Shown here: positions 9,194 through 19,148 of the stretch, piece after piece
Numbering within the stretch: position 1 is the first letter of the stretch
Layout of the letters: each line of letters begins with the position of its first letter
From: Actinomycetota bacterium
GTDB lineage: Bacteria; Actinomycetota; Actinomycetes; Nanopelagicales; Nanopelagicaceae
Reading direction: 5' to 3'
Length of the DNA stretch: 64,000 nucleotides
NCBI GenBank assembly: GCA_009698675.1
Contig: WLPT01000003.1
Span: forward strand, 59,286 to 123,285
Position numbers and translations under genes: made by a program
Notes under the pieces: model-generated
Databases searched by the model: none
What the model was told of the DNA's origin: nothing
Seen by the model: only the letters and a program-made list of their open reading frames with translations

Positions 9194-10858
9194 ATGTCAG
9201 ATATCGAAATCGCACAAGCTGCAACCATGAAGCCAATTAATGACATCGGCGCATCTCTTGGCATTGATGTAGAAAACCTTGAAGCTTATGGAAAGTACAA
9301 GGCGAAGGTGAATTTGAAATATCTGACGGCGCTTCCAGAGCGCAAAGATTCAAAGTTAATTTTGGTAACTGCGATAAGCCCAACCCCTGCCGGTGAAGGC
9401 AAGACAACGACAACAGTTGGCCTAGGTGATGCTCTTCGCCATATCGGTAAAAACGCGATGATTGCACTTCGCGAACCCTCTCTCGGTCCAGTCTTTGGAA
9501 TGAAGGGTGGAGCAGCCGGAGGCGGATATGCTCAAGTAGTTCCGATGGAAGATATCAACCTTCACTTCACAGGTGATTTCAACGCTATAGCCCTTGCCAA
9601 TAACTTACTTGCCGCACTTATCGATAACCATATTCACCACGGAAATGAGTTGGCAATCGATATTCGACGTGTTACTTGGAAGCGCGTGGTAGATATGAAT
9701 GATCGCGCTCTACGTGAAATTATTCAATCAATTGGCGGCGTAGGAAATGGTTATCCTCGCAGCGATGGTTTTGACATCGTAGTCGCATCTGAAATTATGG
9801 CCATTTTCTGTCTAGCAACATCTATTGAGGATTTAAAGGAGAAGATTGGCAAGATTGTCGTTGGCTATAAGCGCGATAAGACTCCAGTCCTGGCCAGTGA
9901 ATTAAATGCTCAAGGTGCTATGACCGTAATACTCAAAGATGCTTTTCAGCCAAACTTAGTACAGACGCTAGAGAACACACCTGCATTTATTCATGGAGGC
10001 CCTTTCGCCAATATTGCGCACGGTTGCAACTCGGTCGTAGCAACAACTTCGGCGATGAAGTTGGCAGACTATGTAGTTACCGAAGCGGGATTTGGCGCAG
10101 ATCTAGGCGCGGAAAAATTCATAGATATTAAGTGCCGTAAATCAGGCTTGCGCCCTTCAGCCTGTGTTTTGGTCGCAACTATTCGTGCGATCAAATACCA
10201 TGGCGGCGCAGATCTAAAGACAATTACGCAAGAGAACTTGGGCGCACTCGAGGCTGGAATAGTTAACTTAGAGCGCCATATTCATAACATTAAAAATGTC
10301 TACAACTTGCCCCTTGTTGTCTCAATTAATAATTTTACAAGTGATACTAAGGCTGAAGTTGAACTTCTTCGCGCACGAGTTGAGGCGATGGGTGTCAAAA
10401 TCGTTCTAGCAACACATTGGGCCGATGGTGGAAAAGGTGCGGCCGATCTAGCACATGCCGTTGTAGAACTCTGCGAACAACCAAATCAAATGAAGTTTGT
10501 ATATGAAGAGAGCGAAAGCCTATGGGAGAAAATCACCGCAGTTGCCACCAAGATTTACGGCGCTAAAGAGGTAACGGCCGATGCGAAAGTGCGTCTGAAG
10601 CTCAAAGAGCTTGAAGCCTCAGGGTATGGAAACTTCCCTATTTGTGTGGCAAAGACGCAATACTCCTTCAGCACCGATGCCGCCCTTCGTGGCGCTCCAA
10701 GTGGCCACTCGCTCAATGTTCGTGAAGTAAAGTTGTCGGCAGGCGCTGAGTTCATAGTGATGATCTGTGGAGAGATTATGACAATGCCGGGCCTACCAAA
10801 AGTACCTTCGGCAGAGCGCATTGATTATGTGGATGGAAAGGTCGTAGGTCTCTTTTAA
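9194..10858 (+). CDS. fhs: Formate-tetrahydrofolate ligase
   Basis: A 554-aa Fhs that interconverts formate, ATP and THF with 10-formyl-THF. The P-loop [10 protein letters not shown] is at residues 64-73. [29 protein letters not shown] and [14 protein letters not shown] are diagnostic. Sitting between etfA and formate dehydrogenase genes, it is best read in the catabolic direction, releasing formate and making ATP from 10-formyl-THF. The intermediate enzyme FolD is expected elsewhere. The stop overlaps the next start by one base. Confidence 0.96.
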   Translation: MSDIEIAQAATMKPINDIGASLGIDVENLEAYGKYKAKVNLKYLTALPERKDSKLILVTAISPTPAGEGKTTTTVGLGDALRHIGKNAMIALREPSLGPVFGMKGGAAGGGYAQVVPMEDINLHFTGDFNAIALANNLLAALIDNHIHHGNELAIDIRRVTWKRVVDMNDRALREIIQSIGGVGNGYPRSDGFDIVVASEIMAIFCLATSIEDLKEKIGKIVVGYKRDKTPVLASELNAQGAMTVILKDAFQPNLVQTLENTPAFIHGGPFANIAHGCNSVVATTSAMKLADYVVTEAGFGADLGAEKFIDIKCRKSGLRPSACVLVATIRAIKYHGGADLKTITQENLGALEAGIVNLERHIHNIKNVYNLPLVVSINNFTSDTKAEVELLRARVEAMGVKIVLATHWADGGKGAADLAHAVVELCEQPNQMKFVYEESESLWEKITAVATKIYGAKEVTADAKVRLKLKELEASGYGNFPICVAKTQYSFSTDAALRGAPSGHSLNVREVKLSAGAEFIVMICGEIMTMPGLPKVPSAERIDYVDGKVVGLF

Positions 10859-11283
10859 TGAAATTTTCGCCGTGGTCACAAGATGCAGCGCTAACACTTC
10901 TTGCGACCTTGCGCGATGAAAATGGGCCGGTACTGATGGCCTTGCAGTTGATGCAAGAAGAGTTTGGGTATGTTGATCAGGCATGCGTTGCTTTGATCGC
11001 GAACTACTTCAATAAGTCGCGGGCCGAAGTACATGGCGTTCTAACTTTCTATCACGATCTACGCACGACCCCACCAACGTCACATCAAATCTCAATCTGT
11101 GCCGCTGAAGCATGTCAAGCAGTCGGTGCTCGAAATCTTGAGAGAGAGATTAAAGCTAAGTTTAACGATGAGGTCCAGAGCGCATACTGCTTTGGTAACT
11201 GCGCACTTGGCCCTGCCGTTATGGTCGATGGAAAGCTCATTGGCAGGGCAACGGTTGAGAAGATTGAGAAGGCACTTCAATGA
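10858..11283 (+). CDS. fdsG: NAD-dependent formate dehydrogenase gamma subunit (NuoE-like)
   Basis: A 141-aa thioredoxin-like [2Fe-2S] protein of the NuoE/FdsG family. The cluster cysteines are C81 and C86 (CAAEAC) and C111 and C115 (CFGNC). The VHGVLTFYHD segment is typical. On sequence alone it could be a complex I subunit, but it is directly followed by the flavin and molybdenum subunits of a soluble formate dehydrogenase, so FdsG is preferred. It mediates electron transfer near the FMN site. It has an ATGA overlap with fdsB. Confidence 0.9.
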   Translation: MKFSPWSQDAALTLLATLRDENGPVLMALQLMQEEFGYVDQACVALIANYFNKSRAEVHGVLTFYHDLRTTPPTSHQISICAAEACQAVGARNLEREIKAKFNDEVQSAYCFGNCALGPAVMVDGKLIGRATVEKIEKALQ

Positions 11284-12803
11284 GAGTCTTTGTTCCTGGT
11301 GACAGTGCGGCGATCTCAGTCGGCGCCGATGAAGTTGCAACTGCCATTGCACAATTGGACTCAACAGTTGAAATCATTCGAAATGGTTCTCGAGGGGCGC
11401 TTTGGCTTGAAACTTTAGTTGAAGTTCAAACACCAAGTGGGCGCATCGCCTTTGGTCCAGTTACGCCTGCCGATGTACAGTCGCTATTTGATGCAGATTT
11501 TCTCAATGGTGGCGCACATCCCTTATCTCTAGGCAAGACCGAGGAGATTGAATGGCTCTCTTCTCAGGAGCGAGTTACTTTCGCACGCGTTGGCATCATA
11601 GATCCGCTATCACTTGAGGACTATCGCGCGCACGGTGGATTAATTGGTCTTCGCAAAGCACTAAAACTCTCTCACGAGGTAATTATCAATGAAGTAACTG
11701 AATCGGGTCTGCGTGGCCGAGGAGGAGCTGGATTTCCTGCAGGAATTAAGTGGCGGACGGTAGCTCAAAGCTTCGGTGAGCAGAAGTACATCTGCTGCAA
11801 CGCCGACGAGGGGGATAGTGGCACCTTCGCCGACCGAATGCTTATTGAAGGTGATCCATTTACATTGATCGAAGGAATGACGATTGCGGGTATCGCAGTT
11901 GGTGCAACTAAGGGAATTGTTTATATTCGCTCAGAGTACCCATATGCAATTGCGACACTTAGAAAAGCTATTGAGATAGCGCGAACAAGTGATTGGCTCG
12001 GCAGTCGTGTTCTAGGAACAACGCACGCATTTGATATTGAAGTTCGTGTTGGTGCAGGTTCATATGTCTGCGGCGAAGAGACTGCGATGCTTGAGAGCAT
12101 TGAAGGAAAGCGCGGCGTAGTGCGTGCTAAGCCACCGCTTCCAGCTGTAGAGGGTCTCTTCGGTCAACCAACAGTTATCAATAACGTTCTCACACTTTCA
12201 ACGGTTCCAATGATTATGGCCGAGGGTGCAACGGCATATAAATCCCGTGGAGTCGGACGCTCGCTAGGTACTCAAATCTTTCAACTCGCAGGAAATATCG
12301 CTCGTGGTGGAATTGTTGAGCGCTCATTTGGAATCTCCCTCAATGAGCTCGTCAATACTTATGGCGGAGGAACTTTGTCGGGCCGGCCATTTCGAGCAGT
12401 TCAAATCGGCGGACCGCTCGGTGCCTATTTCTCATCTGCACAGATTGAAACGGCCATGGATTATGAATCCCTCATTGCAGCCGGTGGAATGTTAGGACAT
12501 GGTGGTGTTGTCGTATTTGATGACACAGTTGATTTAGCCCAGCAGGCAAAGTTTGCAATGGAGTTTTGTGCAATTGAATCCTGCGGAAAATGCACGCCAT
12601 GCCGTATCGGTTCCACACGTGGAGCCGAAACCATTGATCTGATAATTAAAGGGGTCAGGGTGGATGAGAATAAGAAACTCCTCCTAGACTTATGTGAAGT
12701 AATGACCGATGGGTCGCTCTGCGCAATGGGCGGGTTGACGCCATTGCCAGTCAAGAGTGCAATGATTAACTTTCCGACAGACTTCGATGGAGTGCGCAAA
12801 TGA
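11280..12803 (+). CDS. fdsB: NAD-dependent formate dehydrogenase beta subunit (NuoF-like)
   Basis: A 507-aa diaphorase subunit that passes electrons from the Fe-S chain to NAD+ through FMN. About 110 residues of N-terminal thioredoxin-like sequence precede the NuoF core. GRGGAGFPAG binds FMN, GAGSYVCGEETA is the NADH-site segment, and an SLBB region follows. The [4Fe-4S] ligands lie in ESCGKCTPCR with a distal Cys in SLCAMGG. This length and the N-terminal extension fit FdsB rather than complex I NuoF. Overlaps on both sides (ATGA) show tight coupling. Confidence 0.92.
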   Translation: MRVFVPGDSAAISVGADEVATAIAQLDSTVEIIRNGSRGALWLETLVEVQTPSGRIAFGPVTPADVQSLFDADFLNGGAHPLSLGKTEEIEWLSSQERVTFARVGIIDPLSLEDYRAHGGLIGLRKALKLSHEVIINEVTESGLRGRGGAGFPAGIKWRTVAQSFGEQKYICCNADEGDSGTFADRMLIEGDPFTLIEGMTIAGIAVGATKGIVYIRSEYPYAIATLRKAIEIARTSDWLGSRVLGTTHAFDIEVRVGAGSYVCGEETAMLESIEGKRGVVRAKPPLPAVEGLFGQPTVINNVLTLSTVPMIMAEGATAYKSRGVGRSLGTQIFQLAGNIARGGIVERSFGISLNELVNTYGGGTLSGRPFRAVQIGGPLGAYFSSAQIETAMDYESLIAAGGMLGHGGVVVFDDTVDLAQQAKFAMEFCAIESCGKCTPCRIGSTRGAETIDLIIKGVRVDENKKLLLDLCEVMTDGSLCAMGGLTPLPVKSAMINFPTDFDGVRK

Positions 12804-15802
12804 CGATGATCTTCGAGCCTGATTTCGGTACACCTGCAAGTGAGAAATTAGAACAGGTAAGCCTTGAAATCGACGGTCGTTCAATTACTGTAGCTGCCGA
12901 TACATCGATCATGCGCGCAGCACTTGAAGTCGGAATCGATATTCCAAAACTCTGCTCAACCGATCGATTAAAGGCATTTGGCTCCTGCCGTTTATGCATC
13001 ATCCAAGTGGATGGTCGCAACGGCACGCCTTCTTCGTGTACAACTCCTGTGGCTGAGGGCATGAAAGTTGCGACGAAATCTGAAAAACTTGATCGAATTC
13101 GCAAAGGAGTGATGGAGCTCTATCTCTCTGATCACCCGGCCGAATGTGCAACGGGAGCTGAATGTGAAGTTCACGCAGTTGCAAAGAAAATCGGAGTTGC
13201 AACAAGTCGTTACACCACACCCGAGACTCATTTAGATTTGGCAAAAGATGAGAGTAATCCTTACTTCACATTTGATTCAACTGAGTGCATCGTCTGCAAT
13301 CGCTGTGTTCGTGCATGCGATGAAGTGCAGGGAACGTTTGCGTTAACGATTGAAAACCGTGGTTTTGAAGCACGCGTTTCATCATCGGGTACATCATTTA
13401 TTGACAGCGAGTGCGTCTCATGCGGTGCATGCGTGCAGGCCTGTCCAACTGGAGCCCTTACTGAGAAAACTCTCTTAACTATTGGCCCACCAACATCTTC
13501 GGTCATTACAACCTGCGCTTACTGCGGAGTCGGATGTAGTTTTAAAGCTGAGATGCGCGGGGATGAAGTAGTGCGCATGGTTCCTCTTAAAGCCGGTGGC
13601 GCAAATGAAGGTCACTCCTGCGTTAAGGGACGTTTTGCCTATGGCTATGCAACACACAGCGACCGCATCACTAAGCCAATGATTCGCGCATCGATAAATG
13701 ATCCATGGAAAGAGGTTTCGTGGGATGAGGCTATTACCTACGCATCCGACGGATTGAAAAGAATTCAAAGTGAGAGCGGGATCAACGCGATCGGTGGAAT
13801 AACATCCTCACGTTGTACAAATGAAGAGGTCTTCGTAGTTCAGAAGATGGTTCGTGCAGCCTTTGGAAATAACAATGTTGATACCTGCGCCAGGGTTTGC
13901 CATTCACCTACGGGCTATGGCCTGGGCCAAACCTTTGGAACTTCAGCTGGAACACAGGATTTTGAATCGGTAGAGCACAGCGATGTGATCATGCTCATTG
14001 GCGCTAATCCAACTTCGGCCCACCCAGTCTTTGCCTCACGCATGAAACAAGCAATCCGCAAAGGTGCAAAATTAATCGTTATTGACCCACGTGTTATTCC
14101 GCTAGTTCGTACTCCAGGAGTCGAAGCGGCGCATCATTTACAGTTAATGCCTGGCACAAATGTTGCTGTGATTAATGCTTTGGCGCACGTAATAGTTACT
14201 GAGGGATTAATCAAGCGTGATTTTGTTGAGGCACGCTGTGATGCACAGTCATTTAAGGAGTGGGAAGAGTTTATTTCTCTTCCAGAAAACTCACCGGAGT
14301 CACTAGAGGCTTCATCACGTGTGCCTGCGACGCAAATTCGTGCCGCTGCCTATTTGTTTGCCAATGCAAGAAATGGCTCTATCTATTACGGACTTGGAGT
14401 TACCGAACATAGTCAAGGCTCAACGATGGTTATGGGCATTGCAAATCTTTCAATGGCAACTGGAAATATCGGCCGCAAAGGTGTTGGCGTAAATCCACTG
14501 CGAGGCCAGAACAACGTTCAGGGTTCTTGCGATATGGGCTCATTCCCACATGAGCTCCCTGGGTATCGCCATATTTCAAATCCCGATACACGAAAGATTT
14601 TCAACGATGCTTGGGGCGTAGAGTTACAAGAGCGCCCGGGTATGCGAATTCCAAACATGTTTGATGCAGCTATCGCTGGGCAGTACCGAGGAATGTATGT
14701 TCAAGGTGAGGATATCGCTCAATCTGATCCAAATACTTCTCATGTTCACGCTGCTTTGCGCGCAATGGATATGGTTATTGTCCAAGACTTATTCCTGAAT
14801 GAAACTTCGAAGTTCGCCCACGTCTTTTTGCCAGGAACTTCTTTCTTGGAAAAAGATGGCACATTCACAAATGCCGAGCGTCGTATCAATCGCGTTCGCC
14901 CCGTAATGAAATCCAAGACAGGTAAAAGTGAGTTTGAAGTTACCTGTGACTTGGCAACGGCTATGGGTTACCCGATGTCGTATGAGAGCGGCGCCCAAAT
15001 CATGGATGAGATTGCGGCAACTACTCCTACTTTTTCGGGAGTCTCATTTGCCAAACTCGATGAGCTCGGCAGTATCCAATGGCCGTGCAATGAGGCCAAT
15101 CCGCAAGGCACGCCGATGATGCATATAGATCATTTTGTTCGTGGGCAAGGTCAATTTATGAAGACTCCATATGTACCAACTGATGAGAAAGCCACGCGCA
15201 AATTCCCGCTTTTACTGACTACTGGTCGGGTGCTCAGCCAGTACAACGTTGGCGCGCAGACCAGACGCACTAAAAATAATATCTGGCACAGCGAAGATAT
15301 TTTGGATCTACATGAATCCGATGCGCAGTTACGCGGAATCGCCGATGGCTCTTGGGTCAAGCTTGCAAGTCGCGTCGGAGAAACGATTATGAAAGCGCGC
15401 ATTACCGATGAGGTGCCGGCAGGAGTTGTCTATACGACTTTCCACTTCCCAGAAAGTGGCGCCAATGTAATCACAACTGATTTCTCAGATTGGGCTACAA
15501 ACTGCCCCGAATACAAAGTTACAGCGGTAGAGATCTCACCTAGCATTCAAGGACCTGGTGAAATGATTGAAACCCATATTGGAGGTGACCCTCAGTTAGA
15601 TTCGATCATCCGTATGGCTAATCAGATTGCGGCAAATGTGCCAGCTAATAACGCACCCGAGATTCAAGTTGCGCACCACATTGTTCAATTCTGGACGCCG
15701 ACCATGATTGGGCGATTGAGAAATGAAGTGGATCATGCACTGCTCTCACCCATTGTCGTACGGGCCATTGAAATTACATTAATGACTAATCAGTATCTCT
15801 AA
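12800..15802 (+). CDS. fdsA: NAD-dependent formate dehydrogenase alpha subunit, with FdsD-like C-terminus
   Basis: A 1000-aa catalytic subunit oxidising formate to CO2 at a bis-MGD molybdenum site. In order it has a [2Fe-2S] ferredoxin domain (CRLC region), a His/Cys NuoG-type cluster segment, two [4Fe-4S] motifs (CIVCNRC, CVSCGAC), the CAYCGVGC cluster of the Mo domain, and the active site in CARVCHSP. There the metal ligand is Cys367, encoded by TGC, so this is a non-selenium enzyme. Residues 933-1000 resemble FdsD (RMANQIA, QFWTPTMIGRL, LSPIVVRAIE), normally a separate small subunit. The last 24 bp overlap the convergent DUF1638 gene. Moco genes upstream and fdhD downstream fit this enzyme. 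Confidence 0.94.
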   Translation: MTMIFEPDFGTPASEKLEQVSLEIDGRSITVAADTSIMRAALEVGIDIPKLCSTDRLKAFGSCRLCIIQVDGRNGTPSSCTTPVAEGMKVATKSEKLDRIRKGVMELYLSDHPAECATGAECEVHAVAKKIGVATSRYTTPETHLDLAKDESNPYFTFDSTECIVCNRCVRACDEVQGTFALTIENRGFEARVSSSGTSFIDSECVSCGACVQACPTGALTEKTLLTIGPPTSSVITTCAYCGVGCSFKAEMRGDEVVRMVPLKAGGANEGHSCVKGRFAYGYATHSDRITKPMIRASINDPWKEVSWDEAITYASDGLKRIQSESGINAIGGITSSRCTNEEVFVVQKMVRAAFGNNNVDTCARVCHSPTGYGLGQTFGTSAGTQDFESVEHSDVIMLIGANPTSAHPVFASRMKQAIRKGAKLIVIDPRVIPLVRTPGVEAAHHLQLMPGTNVAVINALAHVIVTEGLIKRDFVEARCDAQSFKEWEEFISLPENSPESLEASSRVPATQIRAAAYLFANARNGSIYYGLGVTEHSQGSTMVMGIANLSMATGNIGRKGVGVNPLRGQNNVQGSCDMGSFPHELPGYRHISNPDTRKIFNDAWGVELQERPGMRIPNMFDAAIAGQYRGMYVQGEDIAQSDPNTSHVHAALRAMDMVIVQDLFLNETSKFAHVFLPGTSFLEKDGTFTNAERRINRVRPVMKSKTGKSEFEVTCDLATAMGYPMSYESGAQIMDEIAATTPTFSGVSFAKLDELGSIQWPCNEANPQGTPMMHIDHFVRGQGQFMKTPYVPTDEKATRKFPLLLTTGRVLSQYNVGAQTRRTKNNIWHSEDILDLHESDAQLRGIADGSWVKLASRVGETIMKARITDEVPAGVVYTTFHFPESGANVITTDFSDWATNCPEYKVTAVEISPSIQGPGEMIETHIGGDPQLDSIIRMANQIAANVPANNAPEIQVAHHIVQFWTPTMIGRLRNEVDHALLSPIVVRAIEITLMTNQYL

Positions 15803-16363
15803 CTGACGACGTAATCCCTCACTACCGACTATCTGCGTTTCAAGCGGCAAGCCGATTTCATTTGCGGCATCATTTGCTGCGGCCCTTAACTCTGGATTTG
15901 GATTCTGGGCTAGCCACATAACGCGTGAGTAGTTCCTGAAATAATCATCGCGAAGGTGGGGATATTTATCTAAACCAAGTTCGATAATGACACTGCGATG
16001 AAAAGATTTAACCAAAAAATCAGTTAAGAAGTAGGTCCCAGGATTCTCTGCCATCATAGTTTCAATAAGGGATTGGCCCGCAAAAATATCGTAACAATGA
16101 TTGCCTCCCAAGCGCGCCACATTGTGCCGTTGGATGACTGCATCCAATTGGCCATATGTGCCGCAATCAGCGTATGCGACTGCGCATTGCGTGTGCTTAT
16201 CTTTAATCTGCGTTAATAGCGCATCGACCTCTCCCGCGATTTTTTCAGGACGATTATGCAGAAGTGGAGGCAGGGGGTAAATAGTTATAGGCAAAGCGAG
16301 TTCTTTTGCTAACTCATCGATATGTGTGGCCAGTGCTCCACAGGCCACGATGCCGATGCTCAT
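15779..16363 (-). CDS. DUF1638 protein linked to corrinoid methyltransfer
   Basis: A 194-aa cytosolic protein of unknown function that I recognise as DUF1638. Conserved-looking features are the cysteines C8, C67 (ADCGTYG) and C90 (GGNHCYD), and the segments GTYFLTDFLV and NYSRVMWLAQ. The paired Cys/His motifs would suit binding of a metal or cofactor, but that is inference. It is the last gene of the corrinoid operon, with a 4-bp overlap with the activase gene, and homologues often accompany MttB-type systems. A role in corrinoid loading, repair or activation is the natural hypothesis. Confidence 0.75.
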   Translation of the reverse strand: MSIGIVACGALATHIDELAKELALPITIYPLPPLLHNRPEKIAGEVDALLTQIKDKHTQCAVAYADCGTYGQLDAVIQRHNVARLGGNHCYDIFAGQSLIETMMAENPGTYFLTDFLVKSFHRSVIIELGLDKYPHLRDDYFRNYSRVMWLAQNPNPELRAAANDAANEIGLPLETQIVGSEGLRRQLEILISH

Positions 16364-18234
16364 ACTGGAAAAGCTAAGCGGTCCACAAACTTATCGTTGA
16401 AATCGGTGCGATCAGAGAGTTCAACGTAATCAATCTCATCTAAAAGAGCTGCAGCGCCATGGCGCTCCTGGGCAGATAACAAGACCATCTTTGCGCCCTC
16501 TCCGGCAACATTTCCGGCCGACAAGATTCGCATAACTGAGAGTTTTGGTACGAGTCCGATTTTAATTGCAGATGCGGGGGAGAGATATGAACCAAATGAA
16601 CCTGCGAGCAATACCTGTTGAATCTCCGACTCGGCGACACCGAACTCTTCTAGAAGTAGCGCCCACCCAGTTGCTATGGCAGCTTTGGCGAATTGAAGTT
16701 CACGGACATCTCGCTGAGTTAAAAATACACAGTCACTTAAATCCCCAGGCTCTTTGCTCCACGTTAAGACAAATACCCGCTCGCCTTCGCGTTCAAGAAG
16801 TCGATCAGCCAAAGTTGGAGCTACTTGCTTAGCAATCTCATCAGTGACAAATCGGCCAGAGTGATCCAGAAGACCTACACCTACTAGTGAGGCACATGCA
16901 TCGACTAAACCCGATCCACATATTCCAATCGCGGGAGTGTCATCTATAGTGCCAATAATTAATTGGCCATCTGTAATTTTGATTGTTTCAATTGCACCCG
17001 ATGCTGCCCGAACACCACACTTTATACTCGCAGCTTCAAAGGCAGGTCCAGCGGGTGCGGCCGTTGCCAGAATCTTTTCGCCATCGCCCAAAACAATTTC
17101 GCAGTTAGTGCCAACATCAATGAATAAGCGAAGGCGTTTGTCCCGATCCATTCCGGATGCAAGGGCCCCTGCAATGATGTCACCGCCAACGTAGGCACCT
17201 AGTGATGGCAAAATAACGGCTTTTGCACGTGGGTGAATGGCGATTCCAATATCTTTGGCCTCTACATCTGGGAAGTGCGCTGCCGCCATAATAAATGGCG
17301 CAACTCCAAGGGGTTCAGGATCAATTCCAAGGAGTAGCTGATTCATCGTGGCATTGCCAGCAATTGCAATTTCATAGATATGCAAAGGATCCACATCAGC
17401 TTCGGCGCAAACCTCTTGAGTTAGTTGATTTAACGTCTCTTGGGCCAGTGATGAGAGCTTTTCAAGGGCGGCTGGATCAAGCATCGTTGCGCTAATTCGC
17501 GTAATAACATCGGCACCAAAGGGCTGTTGTTTATTGAGAATCGATTTAACCGCCAAAGGTGTTCCTGTGTTGAGATCGAGCAGAGTTGCAACGACTGTCG
17601 TTGTTCCCAAGTCATAAGCAATTCCATATCGAAATGCCGTTGTATCTCCTGGTTCAATATCGATAAAGGCTTGATCTACAAATACTGCCGTTACTTTAAA
17701 GTCAGAGGCACGAAGTACTTTTGGAACATTGCGCATTGCAGCAAGTGATGCTGTGCCCTCAATATCCTCAATGGCATCAAAAAGGCGGACAATATCGGTA
17801 CGTTGATCGTGCAGTGAAGGCTCTTCTAACTCGACATAGCGCTTTTGAACTGCAGGACGCAGAATTACTTGGCGGCCTACACCAACAGTTGCAGCCTTTG
17901 GTCTTGTTGTAAGAGGTGGGACATCGATAGAGATATCAGTACTTGTGCGCACTAAACATGCTAAACGCCAGCCGGCTTTGATTTCACTCTCGGTAAATGC
18001 ACGGAAATCTAACTTCGAAGGCTCTACATCACCATCTGTAATCTTGATGCGGCATTTCTTGCATGTTCCATAGCCACCACATGTTGAATCGATGGCGATG
18101 CCATTCCAGGATGCGGCATCAAATGCGCTAACTCCTGTAGGCACGGTAATAGTTTTCTCAGATGAAACGCTGTTATCTTTTTCAATACTTCTAAATGCAA
18201 GCTTGACTCGACCGGTGCCGTCGTGATGTGGCAC
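16360..18234 (-). CDS. RACo-type reductive activator of corrinoid proteins (ASKHA ATPase with ferredoxin domain)
   Basis: A 624-aa protein that would restore inactive Co(II) corrinoid to Co(I) at the cost of ATP. The N-terminal plant-type [2Fe-2S] domain has C52, C58, C61 and C93 (CGGYGTCKKC...LAC). A linker and the C-terminal ASKHA/DUF4445 ATPase follow, with YDLGTTTVVATL, IAGNATMNQ, FIDVGTNCEI, GICGSGL and LLAGSFGSYL. The start is GTG at 18234, 32 bp after the preceding gene; no in-frame ATG lies nearby. It sits in the operon with the corrinoid protein and methyltransferase, which defines its partner. The electron donor is not evident. Confidence 0.9.
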   Translation of the reverse strand: MPHHDGTGRVKLAFRSIEKDNSVSSEKTITVPTGVSAFDAASWNGIAIDSTCGGYGTCKKCRIKITDGDVEPSKLDFRAFTESEIKAGWRLACLVRTSTDISIDVPPLTTRPKAATVGVGRQVILRPAVQKRYVELEEPSLHDQRTDIVRLFDAIEDIEGTASLAAMRNVPKVLRASDFKVTAVFVDQAFIDIEPGDTTAFRYGIAYDLGTTTVVATLLDLNTGTPLAVKSILNKQQPFGADVITRISATMLDPAALEKLSSLAQETLNQLTQEVCAEADVDPLHIYEIAIAGNATMNQLLLGIDPEPLGVAPFIMAAAHFPDVEAKDIGIAIHPRAKAVILPSLGAYVGGDIIAGALASGMDRDKRLRLFIDVGTNCEIVLGDGEKILATAAPAGPAFEAASIKCGVRAASGAIETIKITDGQLIIGTIDDTPAIGICGSGLVDACASLVGVGLLDHSGRFVTDEIAKQVAPTLADRLLEREGERVFVLTWSKEPGDLSDCVFLTQRDVRELQFAKAAIATGWALLLEEFGVAESEIQQVLLAGSFGSYLSPASAIKIGLVPKLSVMRILSAGNVAGEGAKMVLLSAQERHGAAALLDEIDYVELSDRTDFNDKFVDRLAFPV

Positions 18235-18266
18235 AAGTGCTGGGTCTAACTCTTTTTTGCTAATGG

Positions 18267-19139
18267 TTAAGCACCTTCCCCTGCAGCCTTTGCCGCCTCC
18301 ATCGCTCTGAAACGTGTAATCCAGTTACCTCCCCAGGGATCTAGTCCAAGGAGTAAGTCGGCAGCGCGTACAGATTCAACGATTAGAGGCGTACGTGAAT
18401 CCATCACTGCGCTAGTCAAACCATGTGACATTGCAGCAGGTAGAAACGCTGCATTGAGTGCGTGGCGATAAGGCAGACCGAAGGAGATATTTGATGCACC
18501 GAGGGTCATATTCAGCCCCCACTTTTCGCGAATTAAATAGATCGTCTCCAAAGTAATTTTTACAGCCTCGGGATCGGCGCCTACAGTCATTGCGAGTGGG
18601 TCGATAACTAAATCCTCAAGCGGGATTCCATGTTTTTCTACGGCGCGCACTATCTTTTCGGTAATTATCATTCGCTCAGCGGCCGTTGCGGGGATTCCAG
18701 TTTCATCATTGGGAAGTGCGATGATGGCAGCACCGTGACGTTTAATTAGAGGAAGAACTAAATCCATGCGCTCGTCTTCACCGGTCACACTGTTGACCAG
18801 CGCTTTGCCTTGATACGTCTCGAGGCCTGCCTGCAAAGCTTCAATAATCGAGGAGTCAATGCATATCGGAGTATCGGTGAGTGATTGAATCAATGTGATT
18901 GCTTTAGCCAATAAAGCCGGCTCATCGGTGAGTGGAACGCCCATATTCACATCAAGGAGATTTGCACCCCCTGCTATCTGGTCGGCTACATCTTTTTCAA
19001 TGGCCGATAAATCACCTTCACGAAGTTGGAGCTGAAACTTCTTGCGACCTGTGGGGTTGATGCGCTCACCAATTATGCAAAAGGGTTGATCATGACCGAT
19101 TGTTACCGTTTGGCCAGGAGATGTAAGAACTGTATGCAT
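18267..19139 (-). CDS. Methyltetrahydrofolate:corrinoid methyltransferase (MtgA-like, pterin-binding domain)
   Basis: A 290-aa TIM-barrel protein of the pterin-binding family shared by AcsE, the MetH folate domain and dihydropteroate synthase. GERINPTGRKKF near the N-terminus, LDVNMG, NSVTGE and LGASNISFGLP mark it as a methyl-THF/corrinoid enzyme rather than FolP. It would move the methyl group from the corrinoid protein to THF. This is the role MtgA has in betaine-demethylating bacteria; direction is inferred from the surrounding oxidation genes. It lies between metF and the activase gene. Confidence 0.87.
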   Translation of the reverse strand: MHTVLTSPGQTVTIGHDQPFCIIGERINPTGRKKFQLQLREGDLSAIEKDVADQIAGGANLLDVNMGVPLTDEPALLAKAITLIQSLTDTPICIDSSIIEALQAGLETYQGKALVNSVTGEDERMDLVLPLIKRHGAAIIALPNDETGIPATAAERMIITEKIVRAVEKHGIPLEDLVIDPLAMTVGADPEAVKITLETIYLIREKWGLNMTLGASNISFGLPYRHALNAAFLPAAMSHGLTSAVMDSRTPLIVESVRAADLLLGLDPWGGNWITRFRAMEAAKAAGEGA

Positions 19140-19148
19140 TGTGTGCCC

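Noticed and set aside
10858..12803. Complex I genes nuoE and nuoF
   Set aside because: The proteins resemble NuoE/NuoF, but they are followed directly by a formate dehydrogenase catalytic subunit, and no other nuo gene is present.
13881..13905. Selenocysteine in formate dehydrogenase
   Set aside because: The active-site codon in CARVCHSP is TGC, not TGA, so the ligand is cysteine.
18267..19139. Dihydropteroate synthase (folP)
   Set aside because: The same fold, but the GERINPTG and corrinoid-type motifs and the operon of corrinoid genes indicate a methyl-THF methyltransferase.
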